A DNA stretch of 64,000 nucleotides from Sphingomonas arenae (GTDB lineage Bacteria; Pseudomonadota; Alphaproteobacteria; Sphingomonadales; Sphingomonadaceae): assembly GCF_016924655.1 (NCBI RefSeq), contig NZ_JAFFJU010000002.1, forward strand, positions 248,001 to 312,000. Direction: 5' to 3'. Under the pieces are notes generated by a model that was not told the DNA's origin, searched no databases, and worked only from the letters and a program-made list of their open reading frames with translations. Shown here in pieces: positions 19,321 through 28,013 of the stretch (position 1 is its first letter; each line of letters opens with the position of its first letter). The translations under genes were made by a program, and so were the position numbers.

Positions 19321-19995
19321 ATGGCAGGAAACGGGCTTGCGGAGCGGCCGAGGCAGAGCGTCGCCGGCGCGCACGCGGCACGCCTCGCTGCGGCCGGGAG
19401 TGCCTGCCACCCGTATGTGGAGGAGCTTGCGGGCCTGGGCATCCCGACGCTTGCGCGGGACCTGGACGACCTCGTCCACCTGCTGTGCAGCTTGTACGGG
19501 CGACACCCGGGCCTCATCGACCTGGCGCTGACTCAATGTCCCGCCGGGGAAGTGCACGACTGGCTCAGCGATGCCGCCAACGCGTTCGAGCGCGAGCGGC
19601 TGTACCTGGTCAGGCTGACGGCGGCCGTCGGCCCTCTGCCCAGCACGCCAGGCAATGCCGAGACGGAGGCCGCGCTCGTGGCGCAGCGGCACGCCCTTGA
19701 GACCCTGGCGCAGTCGGAGCGGACGGGATGCTCGCTCGGCGCGTGCAGTGCCCTGGTGTCGGACTGGCGGTCGATTCGTCCGCTCCTCGACCGGACGGCG
19801 GTGCGGGTCGGCGTGGAGCCGCCGGCTTGCGCGCTGCCCGACGAGCCGTCTGTCGCCGCCATCCTCGAGACATGCGGCGCGGTCAGCCCCGCGGCGGAAC
19901 GGGCGATCCGGTTCGGTGCGGAGCAGCTGCTGCTCCAGCATCGCGCGCTGTTCGACCTGCTCGAAGCCCGCTGCGACGCGCGCGAGGGCTTCTAA
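19321..19995 (+). CDS. hypothetical protein (unknown)
   Basis: 224 residues, mostly helical and soluble, with no signal peptide. It has scattered cysteines (GSACHPYV, TQCPAG, GCSLGACSAL, PPACAL). I do not recognise the family. The ATG has an AAGGGG site about 10 bases upstream. It is followed after 29 bases by the MoxR ATPase gene on the same strand, so they may be co-transcribed. Confidence 0.6.
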   Translation: MAGNGLAERPRQSVAGAHAARLAAAGSACHPYVEELAGLGIPTLARDLDDLVHLLCSLYGRHPGLIDLALTQCPAGEVHDWLSDAANAFERERLYLVRLTAAVGPLPSTPGNAETEAALVAQRHALETLAQSERTGCSLGACSALVSDWRSIRPLLDRTAVRVGVEPPACALPDEPSVAAILETCGAVSPAAERAIRFGAEQLLLQHRALFDLLEARCDAREGF

Positions 19996-20024
19996 AGGAC
20001 GCAGCCTCGCTCTAGGGCGGGCGC

Positions 20025-20867
20025 ATGCGTTTCGAAGGCACCTCCGATTACGTCGCGACCGAGGACCTCAAGGTCGCGGTCAACGCCGCCGTCAAGCTGC
20101 GCCGGCCCCTGCTCGTCAAGGGCGAACCCGGCACCGGCAAGACCGTCCTCGCGGAAGAGATCGCCAAGGCCCTCGGCGCCCCGCTGATCACCTGGTCGAT
20201 CAAATCCACCACCAGAGCCCACCAGGGCCTCTACGAGTATGACGCGGTGGCGCGGCTGCGGGATGGGCAGCTGGGCGATGAGCGGGTGCACGACATCTCC
20301 AACTACATCCGTCACGGCAAGCTGTGGGAGGCGTTCACCTCGCCCCAGTTGCCCGTGCTGCTGATCGACGAGATCGACAAGGCCGACATCGAGTTCCCGA
20401 ACGACCTCCTGCAGGAACTCGATCGGATGGAGTTCCATGTCTACGAGACCGGCGAGACGGTGAAGGCAGCCGAGCGGCCGGTGGTCGTCATCACCTCCAA
20501 CAACGAGAAGGAGCTGCCCGACGCCTTCCTGCGCCGCTGCTTCTTCCACTACATCGCTTTCCCCGACCGGGCCACGATGGAGAAGATCGTCGAGGTCCAC
20601 TTCCCGGGCATCCAGAAAATCTTGGTCGGAAAGGCGCTGGACCTGTTCTACGACGTGCGGGAGGTCCCCGGCCTGAAGAAGAAGCCCTCCACCAGCGAGC
20701 TGCTGGACTGGCTAAAGCTGCTCCTGCACGAGGACCTGCCGCTGGATGTGCTCCAGGACCGCGATCCGACCAAGGCTATCCCACCGCTGCACGGGGCGCT
20801 GCTGAAGAACGAACAGGACGTGATGCTGTTCGAGCGCCTCGCCTTCATGGCGCGGCGGAAGGGCTGA
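20025..20867 (+). CDS. MoxR-type AAA+ ATPase
   Basis: 280 residues. Walker A is KGEPGTGKTVLAEEIA, Walker B is VLLIDEIDKADIEF, the sensor region is VVITSNNEKELPDAFLRRCFFHYI, and the C-terminal lid follows. MoxR ATPases work as chaperone-like factors together with von Willebrand factor A proteins that insert cofactors or assemble complexes. A CoxE-like vWA gene lies at 22469 on the same strand, beyond a chemoreceptor gene read in the opposite direction. It is likely to be the partner. Confidence 0.9.
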   Translation: MRFEGTSDYVATEDLKVAVNAAVKLRRPLLVKGEPGTGKTVLAEEIAKALGAPLITWSIKSTTRAHQGLYEYDAVARLRDGQLGDERVHDISNYIRHGKLWEAFTSPQLPVLLIDEIDKADIEFPNDLLQELDRMEFHVYETGETVKAAERPVVVITSNNEKELPDAFLRRCFFHYIAFPDRATMEKIVEVHFPGIQKILVGKALDLFYDVREVPGLKKKPSTSELLDWLKLLLHEDLPLDVLQDRDPTKAIPPLHGALLKNEQDVMLFERLAFMARRKG

Positions 20868-20871
20868 TCGC

Positions 20872-22272
20872 TCAGCGCTCGTCGCGGTAGGCGTACTCGA
20901 AGTTCCCCCAGCGACGGCCGTTGAAGTAGAGCGGCACGAAGACGTTCTTCACGGGAATGCCCTTGTCGCCGAGTTCCATACGATACGTCTGAAGCATGGC
21001 CGGCTTCTCGCTCGCGATCGCCAGTCGGGTCTGCTCATCCATGAAAATACGACCGTTGCGACAATGCGCATCGTTCCACACGGGATCGTCGCCCGGCGTC
21101 ATGCAACGTTCGGAGAGGTGCGTCGGCAGAAAGCCATCGACGTTCGTGATGGCCGAGCCGATCACGCGAGCGTCCTTGGCCTTGTAGCGGTCGAGGATGG
21201 GCCGGACATGGTCCATCGCGAAATCGCAGAAGCCGTTGTCGTACTGTACCGGATTGCGGCCGGGGATCGGGACGTAGGAGCGATCGAAGACCTGCTCCAT
21301 GGACACCTTGCCCTCGCGGATGCCGCGCTCGACAGCCTCCGTGATGGCGCGTGCGGCATCCTGAGCCAGGATGATCATCGGCGTGTCGTCTATCTCGGCG
21401 CCGGAGTTGGCCAGCGTATCCAGCATAGCATTGGACATGAGCTCGAGGTGAGCGAGCCGCTGGTGAGCCTGGACGAGTGCGCCGCCATTCTCGCGCGCGT
21501 CGATGGCGAAGTCGCTGAGGCCCGCTTTCACCCGGTCCACGCTGGTCTGAATGAGGCTGGTCGAGTGAGCGATGCCCTCGGTCTGGCGATCGACCATGCC
21601 GACAATCTCGGACACCTCGCGGACCGTGTCGCCGATCTGGCCGAAGCCCTTCTGGGCAGCGCGGCTGCGGTCGACGCCTGTCTTGATCTCCGTCGTGACC
21701 GCCCCCGCCTCGCGGGTCAATTCGCCGATGGTGAGCGCGATCTGGCTGGTGGCGGCGCGGGTGTCGTGAGCTAGCTTCTTCACCTCGGCGGCGACCACGG
21801 CGAAGCTGCGGCCGGCGTCGCCTGCCCTAGCCGCCTCGATGGTGGCGTTGAGCGCGAGCATGTTGGTCTTGCGGGCAATCGCCTCGATGGTCGAGCTGAC
21901 CGACTGGACCTGGTTCATGGCGTCGGCAAAGCCAGCCATGCGCTCGCCGAGCTGGACCACAAGGTCGGTCAGGCCCTTGAACCCTGCAATCGTGTCCTCG
22001 ATGGCGGCGCGGCCCGCATCGAGCTTGGCCTTGGCCTGCTCGGACAGGAGCCGCGCCTCGTCGGTCGAGTCGCTGACCCGCGCCTGGTCGGCGAGCAGGC
22101 GGGCGGTCACCTCCTCCAGTGTGTCGAGGGTCTTCAAGTGCCCGCCGATGCGCTCGGACACGTCCTGGACATAGCCCGCAACGTCGCTGCACTCGATCGA
22201 CAAGGAACCGCAATCGCGCGCCACTGCGCGGATTGCGTCTTCGGTCACTTGTTCAATGCCGGCGGTCGCCAT
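20872..22272 (-). CDS. soluble methyl-accepting chemotaxis protein
   Basis: 466 residues with no transmembrane segment. The signalling domain occupies about residues 60-290, with the hairpin tip [40 protein letters not shown], the CheA/CheW contact region. The C-terminal 170 residues ([27 protein letters not shown] to [11 protein letters not shown]) look like a small ligand-sensing domain placed after the signalling domain, an order typical of cytoplasmic receptors. Ligand unknown. The gene sits between moxR and the vWA gene on the other strand. Confidence 0.9.
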   Translation of the reverse strand: MATAGIEQVTEDAIRAVARDCGSLSIECSDVAGYVQDVSERIGGHLKTLDTLEEVTARLLADQARVSDSTDEARLLSEQAKAKLDAGRAAIEDTIAGFKGLTDLVVQLGERMAGFADAMNQVQSVSSTIEAIARKTNMLALNATIEAARAGDAGRSFAVVAAEVKKLAHDTRAATSQIALTIGELTREAGAVTTEIKTGVDRSRAAQKGFGQIGDTVREVSEIVGMVDRQTEGIAHSTSLIQTSVDRVKAGLSDFAIDARENGGALVQAHQRLAHLELMSNAMLDTLANSGAEIDDTPMIILAQDAARAITEAVERGIREGKVSMEQVFDRSYVPIPGRNPVQYDNGFCDFAMDHVRPILDRYKAKDARVIGSAITNVDGFLPTHLSERCMTPGDDPVWNDAHCRNGRIFMDEQTRLAIASEKPAMLQTYRMELGDKGIPVKNVFVPLYFNGRRWGNFEYAYRDER

Positions 22273-22340
22273 TGTGCTGCTCGTCTCCGATTGGGTCGGG
22301 AGCGGTGTGGCAGGAAGGTGTGACTTCTTGGTTAACCAAG

Positions 22341-22380
22341 GTCCTTCGATACGCCGCTGCGCGGTTACTCAGGATGAGCG
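22341..22380. repeat. dispersed repeat fragment
   Basis: CCTTCGATACGCCGCTGCGCGG...CTCAGGATGAGCG between two divergent genes. It resembles the arms of the carA/terminase palindromes (CTTCGACTAC...CTCAGGACGAGCG). The rest of the 196-base gap shows nothing else that I can name. Confidence 0.55.
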
Positions 22381-22468
22381 ACACCCGTGATCGCGCTCAT
22401 GCTGACTAGGGTATCCGCCATGCGGAGACCCGTATCGAAGCACGCCCGAGGTTGCTAAGCCCTCCCCC

Positions 22469-23647
22469 ATGTTCATCTCCTTCGTCGAAGCGCTCCGGCG
22501 CGGGGGCATTCCGGCCTCGCTCAAGGAGCACCTCCTGCTGCTCGAGGCGCTCGACGCGGACGTGATCTCCAACGCTCCGGAGCAGTTCTACTATCTCGCC
22601 CGGTCTGTCTTCGTGCACGACGAGAGCCAGATTGACCGCTTCGACCGCATCTTCGGCGAGGTGTTCAAGGGCGCCCTCTCCGCCCCCGAAGGCCCCACCG
22701 CGCAGATCCCGGAGGAGTGGCTCCGGCTGGTGGCCGAGAAGTACCTCACGCCCGAGCAGATGGCCGAGATCAAGGCGCTCGGCTCCTGGGAAGAGATCAT
22801 GAAGACGCTGAAGAAGCGGCTGGAGGAGCAGCAGGGCCGGCACCAGGGCGGCAACAAGTGGATCGGCACGGGTGGCACCTCGCCCTACGGGCATGGCGGC
22901 TACAATCCGGAGGGCGTGCGCATCGGCGGCGAGGGCCGGCACGGACGGGCAATCAAGGTCTGGGAGAAGCGCGAGTTCAGGGACCTGGACGACAAGCGCG
23001 AGCTCGGCACCCGCAACATCAAGGTCGCGCTGAGGCGGCTGCGGCGGTTCGCGCGGGAAGGTGCGGCCGACGAGCTGGACCTGGACGAGACGGTGCGCGG
23101 GACGGCGCGGCAGGGCTGGCTCGACATCCACATGCGGCCGGAGCGGCACAATGCGGTCAAGGTGCTGCTGTTCCTTGACATCGGCGGGTCGATGGACGCC
23201 CACGTCCGTCAGGCCGAGGAGCTATTCTCGGCCGTGAAGACCGAGTTCAAGCATCTGGAGCATTGGTACTTCCACAACTGCATCTACGAGGGCGTATGGA
23301 AGGAGAACCGGCGGCGCTGGACCGACCGGACACCGGTCTGGGACATCCTCCACAAGTTCGGACACGACCATAAGCTGGTGATCGTCGGCGACGCGGCGAT
23401 GAGCCCGTACGAGGTGACGCACGCGGGCGGCTCGATCGAGCATATGAACGAGGAGGCCGGCGCGGTGTGGCTGAAGCGGCTGACCGACACCTATCCGAGC
23501 GCAGCGTGGATCAACCCGACGCCGGAGGCTTACTGGGGGCATTCGGCTTCGACGACGATCATCAAGCAGCTGATGGGCGAGCGGATGTACCCGATGACGC
23601 TGGAAGGTCTGGATGCGGCGATGCGGGAGCTCAGCCGCAAGAGGTAG
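22469..23647 (+). CDS. vWA domain-containing CoxE-like protein
   Basis: 392 residues, starting MFISFVEALRRGGIPASLKEH. The C-terminal half is a von Willebrand factor A domain. Its first metal-site motif reads VLLFLDIGGSMDAHV, where the usual DxSxS is DIGGS, and KLVIVGDAAMSPYEV follows. These proteins pair with MoxR ATPases to activate or load cofactors into a target complex. A MoxR gene is at 20025. The target is unknown; there is no molybdo-flavoenzyme gene in the window. Confidence 0.85.
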   Translation: MFISFVEALRRGGIPASLKEHLLLLEALDADVISNAPEQFYYLARSVFVHDESQIDRFDRIFGEVFKGALSAPEGPTAQIPEEWLRLVAEKYLTPEQMAEIKALGSWEEIMKTLKKRLEEQQGRHQGGNKWIGTGGTSPYGHGGYNPEGVRIGGEGRHGRAIKVWEKREFRDLDDKRELGTRNIKVALRRLRRFAREGAADELDLDETVRGTARQGWLDIHMRPERHNAVKVLLFLDIGGSMDAHVRQAEELFSAVKTEFKHLEHWYFHNCIYEGVWKENRRRWTDRTPVWDILHKFGHDHKLVIVGDAAMSPYEVTHAGGSIEHMNEEAGAVWLKRLTDTYPSAAWINPTPEAYWGHSASTTIIKQLMGERMYPMTLEGLDAAMRELSRKR

Positions 23648-23885
23648 AAGTCCTACGAAGTTTCCGAGATTACCCTGCTGACGGGTGGTTTTTGCGGTTG
23701 GCGCGGGCCTCGACAGCTAAGAGGAAGCGGGATCGACGGTGGCAAAGAGCCTGGCGACCGGGCCGCCGCCTCGGGCAAAGCAGACGCAATCCTATTGTTC
23801 AAGGAGCGTGCCGAATGTCTGCTTTGGGTGGAAAGAAGACATTGCCTCTCTCTTATGTCATCCATTCTGCGGATGCGAAAAGGGG

Positions 23886-24240
23886 ATGTTGATGCTCTCG
23901 ATCCTTGCCTTATTGATCGCACAGGCCACCGCTCAAGCAGCGCCACCCACGCCCGCGCTGCAATGCGAAACTGGGCCGCTGCACAAGGCATACGGAGGCA
24001 CTCCTTGGCTGCTTTATAGTTGCTTCCGACCTCAAGACGCTCGTCGTCGTTTCGGACAAGGGGAACCCTGCTTCACCCTTCTACTTTGTGTTTCATTCTG
24101 CAGGTGACGGCTACAGCATGTCGGGTGAGGGAAATGGGTCGAAGAGCGCCTCCGATGCTGCCTTCGAAGACCTAAAGAAACTCAGCACCTCTGACATTGT
24201 AGTGCTTATCGAGCAAACGAAGGGTGTTGCGAAGCCATAG
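23886..24240 (+). pseudogene. frameshifted small secreted protein
   Basis: Starts MLMLSILALLIAQATAQAAP, a signal peptide, and continues PALQCETGPLHKAYGGTPWLLYSC. An extra base at about 24022-24026 then changes the frame. In the next frame the sequence runs on as SDLKTLVVVSDKGNPASPFYF, VFHSAGDGYSMSGEGNGSKS and ASDAAFEDLKKLSTSDIVVL to a stop at 24240. Removing one T restores a sensible protein of about 117 residues. As sequenced it is broken; a sequencing error cannot be excluded. Function unknown. Confidence 0.6.
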
Positions 24241-24280
24241 GGTCTGCTTTGGGTGGGAAGCGGACCTTGCTCCATCGTAG

Positions 24281-24472
24281 CTAGAGGTCGCTCATGACGG
24301 AGGCGGCAATTAGAAAAGCGACGGTCAGGAAGGTGCTCAAACACGCAGAAAGCCCGAAAGCGACACGCCAGTTGAAACCACTCTGTTGCCAGTCCGCCTG
24401 CGTCTTCCACAAGCAAAAAGCGAGAGCCGCCACCGCAAGGCCGCTTACGAAGAGCAACTGCCAGTCAGTCAT
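24281..24472 (-). CDS. small membrane protein (unknown)
   Basis: 63 residues, MTDWQLLFVSGLAVAALAFC..., with two hydrophobic segments separated by a short polar loop (KTQADWQQSGFNWR). No family recognised, and the start has no clear ribosome-binding site. It lies in the repeat-rich, lower-GC stretch and could be a decayed gene. Confidence 0.4.
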   Translation of the reverse strand: MTDWQLLFVSGLAVAALAFCLWKTQADWQQSGFNWRVAFGLSACLSTFLTVAFLIAASVMSDL

Positions 24473-24550
24473 GCAGCGCGGCCTAATCGGCAACACCTAA
24501 GAAATCCTGATGCCCGCAAAGGGTGGGAAGCGGATGTTAGTGGCAGTGAG

Positions 24551-24874
24551 CTACGACTTGCGCCACCTTTTCCGGATGGAAGGAGTAATCAGAGCCATCG
24601 CTACTGTGCCGCTAACAAAGGCGGCGAGCGAGAATGTCAGAAACAATCCGCTCAAAACTACCAACCCGTAACGGCTCGGCGAATTATGCGCTGCCGACAT
24701 CTCATATGCTCCAGCCGCAGCCACACCCAGAGCAATTGCGGTAAGTGCTAGTAGGATGCCCAAGGTCGCCAAGCGCTGGGTGCCCCCCAGCCATACAACC
24801 ATCAAGAACCAAATGCTCAAAGCGGCGCCGGAGGGGCCGAGTAAAACTTCTTTCAGGTGGGGCAAAAGGAGCAT
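24551..24874 (-). CDS. small four-segment membrane protein (unknown)
   Basis: 107 residues with about four hydrophobic segments and a basic C-terminus (PSIRKRWRKS). The ATG at 24874 has GGAGG seven bases upstream. An upstream in-frame ATG at 24946 only adds residues encoded by the dispersed repeat (MSAFDPLRT), so it was rejected. No family recognised. Confidence 0.5.
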   Translation of the reverse strand: MLLLPHLKEVLLGPSGAALSIWFLMVVWLGGTQRLATLGILLALTAIALGVAAAGAYEMSAAHNSPSRYGLVVLSGLFLTFSLAAFVSGTVAMALITPSIRKRWRKS

Positions 24875-24959
24875 CGGCAATCCTCCAGAGATCAGGAGGA
24901 GACTGCCCTCCACGCCGAATGTCCGCAACGGGTCGAAAGCAGACAATTTGCGTTATGCC

Positions 24960-25140
24960 CACAGAGGCAGGCATCCATTCCGCGAAGCGGCGCGTAGAAG
25001 ACGGGGCACCTGGATGAGTCCCTCTTCTTTGAACGGAAACTTGGCGGCGCGGCTGAGAAGGTGGGAGATGGACTTCCGCCTTCGCGGGAGTGACGGGTCA
25101 GCAGGAAGGCGGACCCGGGCTCAATGCCGGGGTGACGTTG
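24960..25140. repeat. dispersed intergenic repeat cluster
   Basis: Contains pieces related to other intergenic repeats here: GGCATCCATTCCGCGAAGC, GGAGATGGACTTCCGCCTTCGCGGGAGTGACG and CCCGGGCTCAATGCCGGGGTGACG. No gene is visible between the small membrane protein and the dioxygenase gene. Confidence 0.6.
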
Positions 25141-25147
25141 TCCTCCG

Positions 25148-25927
25148 CTAAGCCGCCAGTCCGAACTCGTACGCATCCATGCGCAGCACCGAATGGGCGA
25201 CGCTGCTGTGGAGGCGTTTGGGGCGGGCGCCCTCCCCGGCTGCTCCGAGCGCCACGAACAGCGGCAGGAGGTGCTCCTCGGTGGGGTGGTTGCGGGCGGC
25301 GTTCGGGGCCTTGCTGCGGTAGGTGAGGAGGTCGGCGGTGCGGCCTTCCGCGATGGCCTCGTCCATCCACTCGGCGAAGCTGCGAACCCAGTCGGGCTCG
25401 GGCTGGCCGCGGTGGTTGCGCCAGCTGTATAGGTCGTGGGTGAAGCTGCCGCTGCCGATGATCAGCACGCCTTCCTCGGCCAGCGGGCGGAGGGCGCGGC
25501 CAAGCTTGAGGTGGTGCTCGGGACCCGCATCAGGCTGGACCGAGAGCTGCACCACGGGGACGTCGGCGCCGGGAAAAGCGAGCAGGAGCGGCGACCAGGC
25601 GCCATGATCGAGGCCGCGCTGGCGGTCGATGGTGGCGGGCAGCCCGGCGGTGGCGAGCAGCTCGGCGACGTGCTCGGCCAGCGCGGGGCTGCCCGGTGCA
25701 TCGTAGCGGAGCTGGTAAAGCTCAGGCGGGAAGCCGTGAAAGTCGTGGATGGTGCTGTTGCGCTCGACCGCGTTCACCGCGGGAGCGGCGGTCTCCCAAT
25801 GCGCCGACACCATGAGGATGGCGCGGGGAGTCTCGCCACGTCCAAGAGTGCGGAGGAAGTCGCGCGCCTCGTGATCCTCGAACGGGAGCATGGGCGAGCC
25901 GTGGGAGAGGAAGATCGGGTTGGGCAT
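25148..25927 (-). CDS. class III extradiol dioxygenase (DODA/YgiD type)
   Basis: 259 residues. It opens MPNPIFLSHGSPML, with the first metal-ligand histidine in SHGSP. Further ligands are likely in SAHWET and RGLDHGAWSPL, and GSGSFTHDLYSW and NHPTEEHLLPLFVALGAA complete the family pattern. These non-haem enzymes open catechol rings such as DOPA; the natural substrate here is unknown. Last gene of a four-gene minus-strand operon, 30 bases after the methyltransferase. Confidence 0.88.
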   Translation of the reverse strand: MPNPIFLSHGSPMLPFEDHEARDFLRTLGRGETPRAILMVSAHWETAAPAVNAVERNSTIHDFHGFPPELYQLRYDAPGSPALAEHVAELLATAGLPATIDRQRGLDHGAWSPLLLAFPGADVPVVQLSVQPDAGPEHHLKLGRALRPLAEEGVLIIGSGSFTHDLYSWRNHRGQPEPDWVRSFAEWMDEAIAEGRTADLLTYRSKAPNAARNHPTEEHLLPLFVALGAAGEGARPKRLHSSVAHSVLRMDAYEFGLAA

Positions 25928-25957
25928 GAGTGCAAGATGTCCCGTGTGCGCGCGGGC

Positions 25958-26809
25958 TCAAGAAGGTACAGGCATGACACCGGCGAGGCGTGTGGCCTGC
26001 CAGCCGCGACCGGCGATGCGGTCACCCTTCACTTCGCCTTCCCATCGGCGGCCATCCGGCAAGGTGAAGGTCAGCCGCAGGCCCACCAGGCGTACGTCCT
26101 GGAGCAGGGCCGAACCAGTGGGCGCCGATATCCGGCCATCCACGCGGTCGAAGCGCTGCGTGAAGATCAGCTCGGCGGAGCGGCCACCCTCCTCTTCCAG
26201 CCGCCAGCGTCCCTGCACCTGGGCCGGGACGATCCAGAGGTAGAGGGTCGAGCCCCCGACACGGGCGCGCTGCGTGGGAACCCATTCGCCCATGTCGAAC
26301 GCATGGCTCACCACGCGCGAACCGGGGCGCATCTGGGCAAGAATCCGTGGGCGCAGCTTCAGGTTGACCTCGGGCAGCAGGAACATGGCGAGGACGGAGG
26401 CATCGCCGAGCGGGGTCTCGAACAGATCCTCGACGCGGAACTCGACCCGGTCGGCGACCCCGGCTTTTCGGGCGTTCGCCTGCGCTTGACGTATCAGGAC
26501 GGGGTCGAGATCGACGCCGAGGCCGCTCGCGCCGCGGTCGCGGGCGGCGGCGATGAGGATGCGGCCGTCGCCCGTGCCGAGGTCGACGACGCGATCCCTC
26601 GGTCCGACGCTCGCCATCTCCAGCATGCGCGCGACCACTTCCGGGCGGGTACCGGCATAGGGAACGTCGAGCTCCGGAGAGTCGCCGAACAGCGTGGCGG
26701 GCGAACAGCTCACTGCCGTCAGGGACATGCAGCGTGCGCCGAGCGCGAGCCCGCCGAGCACCAGCAATGCGAGGATCGCCGCCAGGAGCTTTGTGGCGCG
26801 AGTGGACAT
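25958..26809 (-). CDS. class I SAM-dependent methyltransferase, membrane-anchored or exported
   Basis: 283 residues. The N-terminus MSTRATKLLAAILALLVLGGLALG is a hydrophobic anchor or signal. The methyltransferase core follows: motif I DRVVDLGTGDGRILIAAA, then GVDLDPVLIRQA and VEFRVEDLFETPL. The ATG at 26809 is four bases after the stop of the NamZ-like gene; the open frame goes on into that gene but is not needed. A secretion signal on a SAM enzyme is odd; anchoring facing the cytoplasm is more likely. Confidence 0.8.
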   Translation of the reverse strand: MSTRATKLLAAILALLVLGGLALGARCMSLTAVSCSPATLFGDSPELDVPYAGTRPEVVARMLEMASVGPRDRVVDLGTGDGRILIAAARDRGASGLGVDLDPVLIRQAQANARKAGVADRVEFRVEDLFETPLGDASVLAMFLLPEVNLKLRPRILAQMRPGSRVVSHAFDMGEWVPTQRARVGGSTLYLWIVPAQVQGRWRLEEEGGRSAELIFTQRFDRVDGRISAPTGSALLQDVRLVGLRLTFTLPDGRRWEGEVKGDRIAGRGWQATRLAGVMPVPS

Positions 26810-26813
26810 CGGG

Positions 26814-28013
26814 TCAGTAGAGGAGAAGGTCGGCGGTCTCTTCGAGCCAGCGGGCCTCGTCGGCACTGGCGAGCGCATCGAGATCGTGGGGCTCGGCCGC
26901 GGCATCGTCGACCCACTCGCGCAAGGCCGGGCCGCCGTTGATCACGTCGATGGCGAGCTTGCCGAACTCATATTCATAGGGGAAGTCGCGCCAGAGCGGG
27001 TAGTTCGGCTGAAGGTTGCGGATGGCCTTGAACGCCAGCGCCTGCAGCCGCCACGGGCGGAAGGCCTGGTGGTCGTAGAAGCGTCCCTCGGCGTGGATGT
27101 GGAGGCCGCTGCACAGCTGGTGGACGTGCTTGTGGAAGGTCGGCTCGAACCAGATCTCCCGCAGGGCGCAGCCGGCGAGCCAGTCGGGATCGAGGCGCTG
27201 CATCTCGGCGAGGACCGCGCGGGCATCGATATCTGGGGCGCCGAACAGCTCCAGCGGGCGGGTGGTGCCCCTGCCCTCGCTCAGCGTCGCGCCTTCCAGC
27301 ATGACGGTGCCGGCATAGGCACGGGCCATGTTGAGGTTGGCGGCGTTGGGGCTCGGGTTGATCCAGATGCGATCCTCCGGCCAGCCGAAGCCGGGCGCGG
27401 CGTCGGGCCGCCAGCCGTCCATGGTGATGACGCGATAGTCGACGTCGAGGTTGAAGTGGCGGACGAACCACTGCCCCATCTCGCCCATGGTCAGGCCGTG
27501 GCGCATGACCATTGGCCCCGCGCCGACGAAGCTCTCCCAGCCGGGGAGCAGGGTCGTGCCCTCCACCGGGCGACCGGCGGGGTTGGGCCGGTCGAGCACC
27601 CAGACGCTCTTGCCATGCTCTGCGGCCGCTTCGAGCACGTAGAGGAGCGTCGTAACGAAGGTGTAGATGCGGCAGCCGAGGTCCTGCAGGTCGATCAGGA
27701 TCGTGTCGAAGGTCGACATCATCTGCCCGGACGGGCGACGGACTTCCCCGTAGAGGCTGAACACCGGAATGCCGAGGCGCGGGTCCACCTCGTCCGGCGT
27801 CTCCATCATGTTGTCCTGCTTGTCGCCCTTGATTCCGTGCTGCGGCCCGAAGGCGGCGGTGACGTTCACGCCGGCGGCAACGAGGGCGTCGAGGCTGTGG
27901 GTCAGGTCGGCCGTGACGGACGCAGGATGGGCGAGCAGGGCGACGCGCTGGCCTTCCAGCGGGAGGCGGAGGTCGGGGTCGGCGAGCAGGCGGTCGATAC
28001 CGAAGAGGGTCAT
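26814..28013 (-). CDS. DUF1343 / NamZ-like exo-beta-N-acetylmuramidase family protein
   Basis: 399 residues with family motifs VALLAHPASVT, FGPQHGIKG, GIPVFSLYG, ILIDLQDLGCRIYTFV, WVLDRPNPAGRPVEG and EGRGTTRPLELFGAP. The family (DUF1343) contains NamZ, which removes MurNAc from peptidoglycan glycan ends. The usual secreted forms have a signal peptide; none is visible here, so a cytoplasmic role is possible. The ATG at 28013 overlaps the stop of the DOMON-like gene (ATGA). amgK and murU at 54.7-56.5 kb would use the MurNAc released. Confidence 0.85.
   Translation of the reverse strand: MTLFGIDRLLADPDLRLPLEGQRVALLAHPASVTADLTHSLDALVAAGVNVTAAFGPQHGIKGDKQDNMMETPDEVDPRLGIPVFSLYGEVRRPSGQMMSTFDTILIDLQDLGCRIYTFVTTLLYVLEAAAEHGKSVWVLDRPNPAGRPVEGTTLLPGWESFVGAGPMVMRHGLTMGEMGQWFVRHFNLDVDYRVITMDGWRPDAAPGFGWPEDRIWINPSPNAANLNMARAYAGTVMLEGATLSEGRGTTRPLELFGAPDIDARAVLAEMQRLDPDWLAGCALREIWFEPTFHKHVHQLCSGLHIHAEGRFYDHQAFRPWRLQALAFKAIRNLQPNYPLWRDFPYEYEFGKLAIDVINGGPALREWVDDAAAEPHDLDALASADEARWLEETADLLLY

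Larger units (their letters stand above)
23815..24945. repeat. four scattered copies of a GTCTGCTTTGGGTGGAAAGCAGAC-like repeat
   Basis: Copies at about 23815-23844, 24242-24267, 24518-24538 (partial) and 24913-24945 (reading GTCCGCAACGGGTCGAAAGCAGAC). The two ends of each are near-palindromic (GTCTGCTTT / AAAGCAGAC). They punctuate the boundaries of the small genes in this degenerate stretch. Confidence 0.6.

Noticed and set aside
24875-24946. Longer form of the small membrane protein starting MSAFDPLRT
   Set aside because: The added residues are encoded by a dispersed repeat, and a good GGAGG site precedes the later ATG at 24874.
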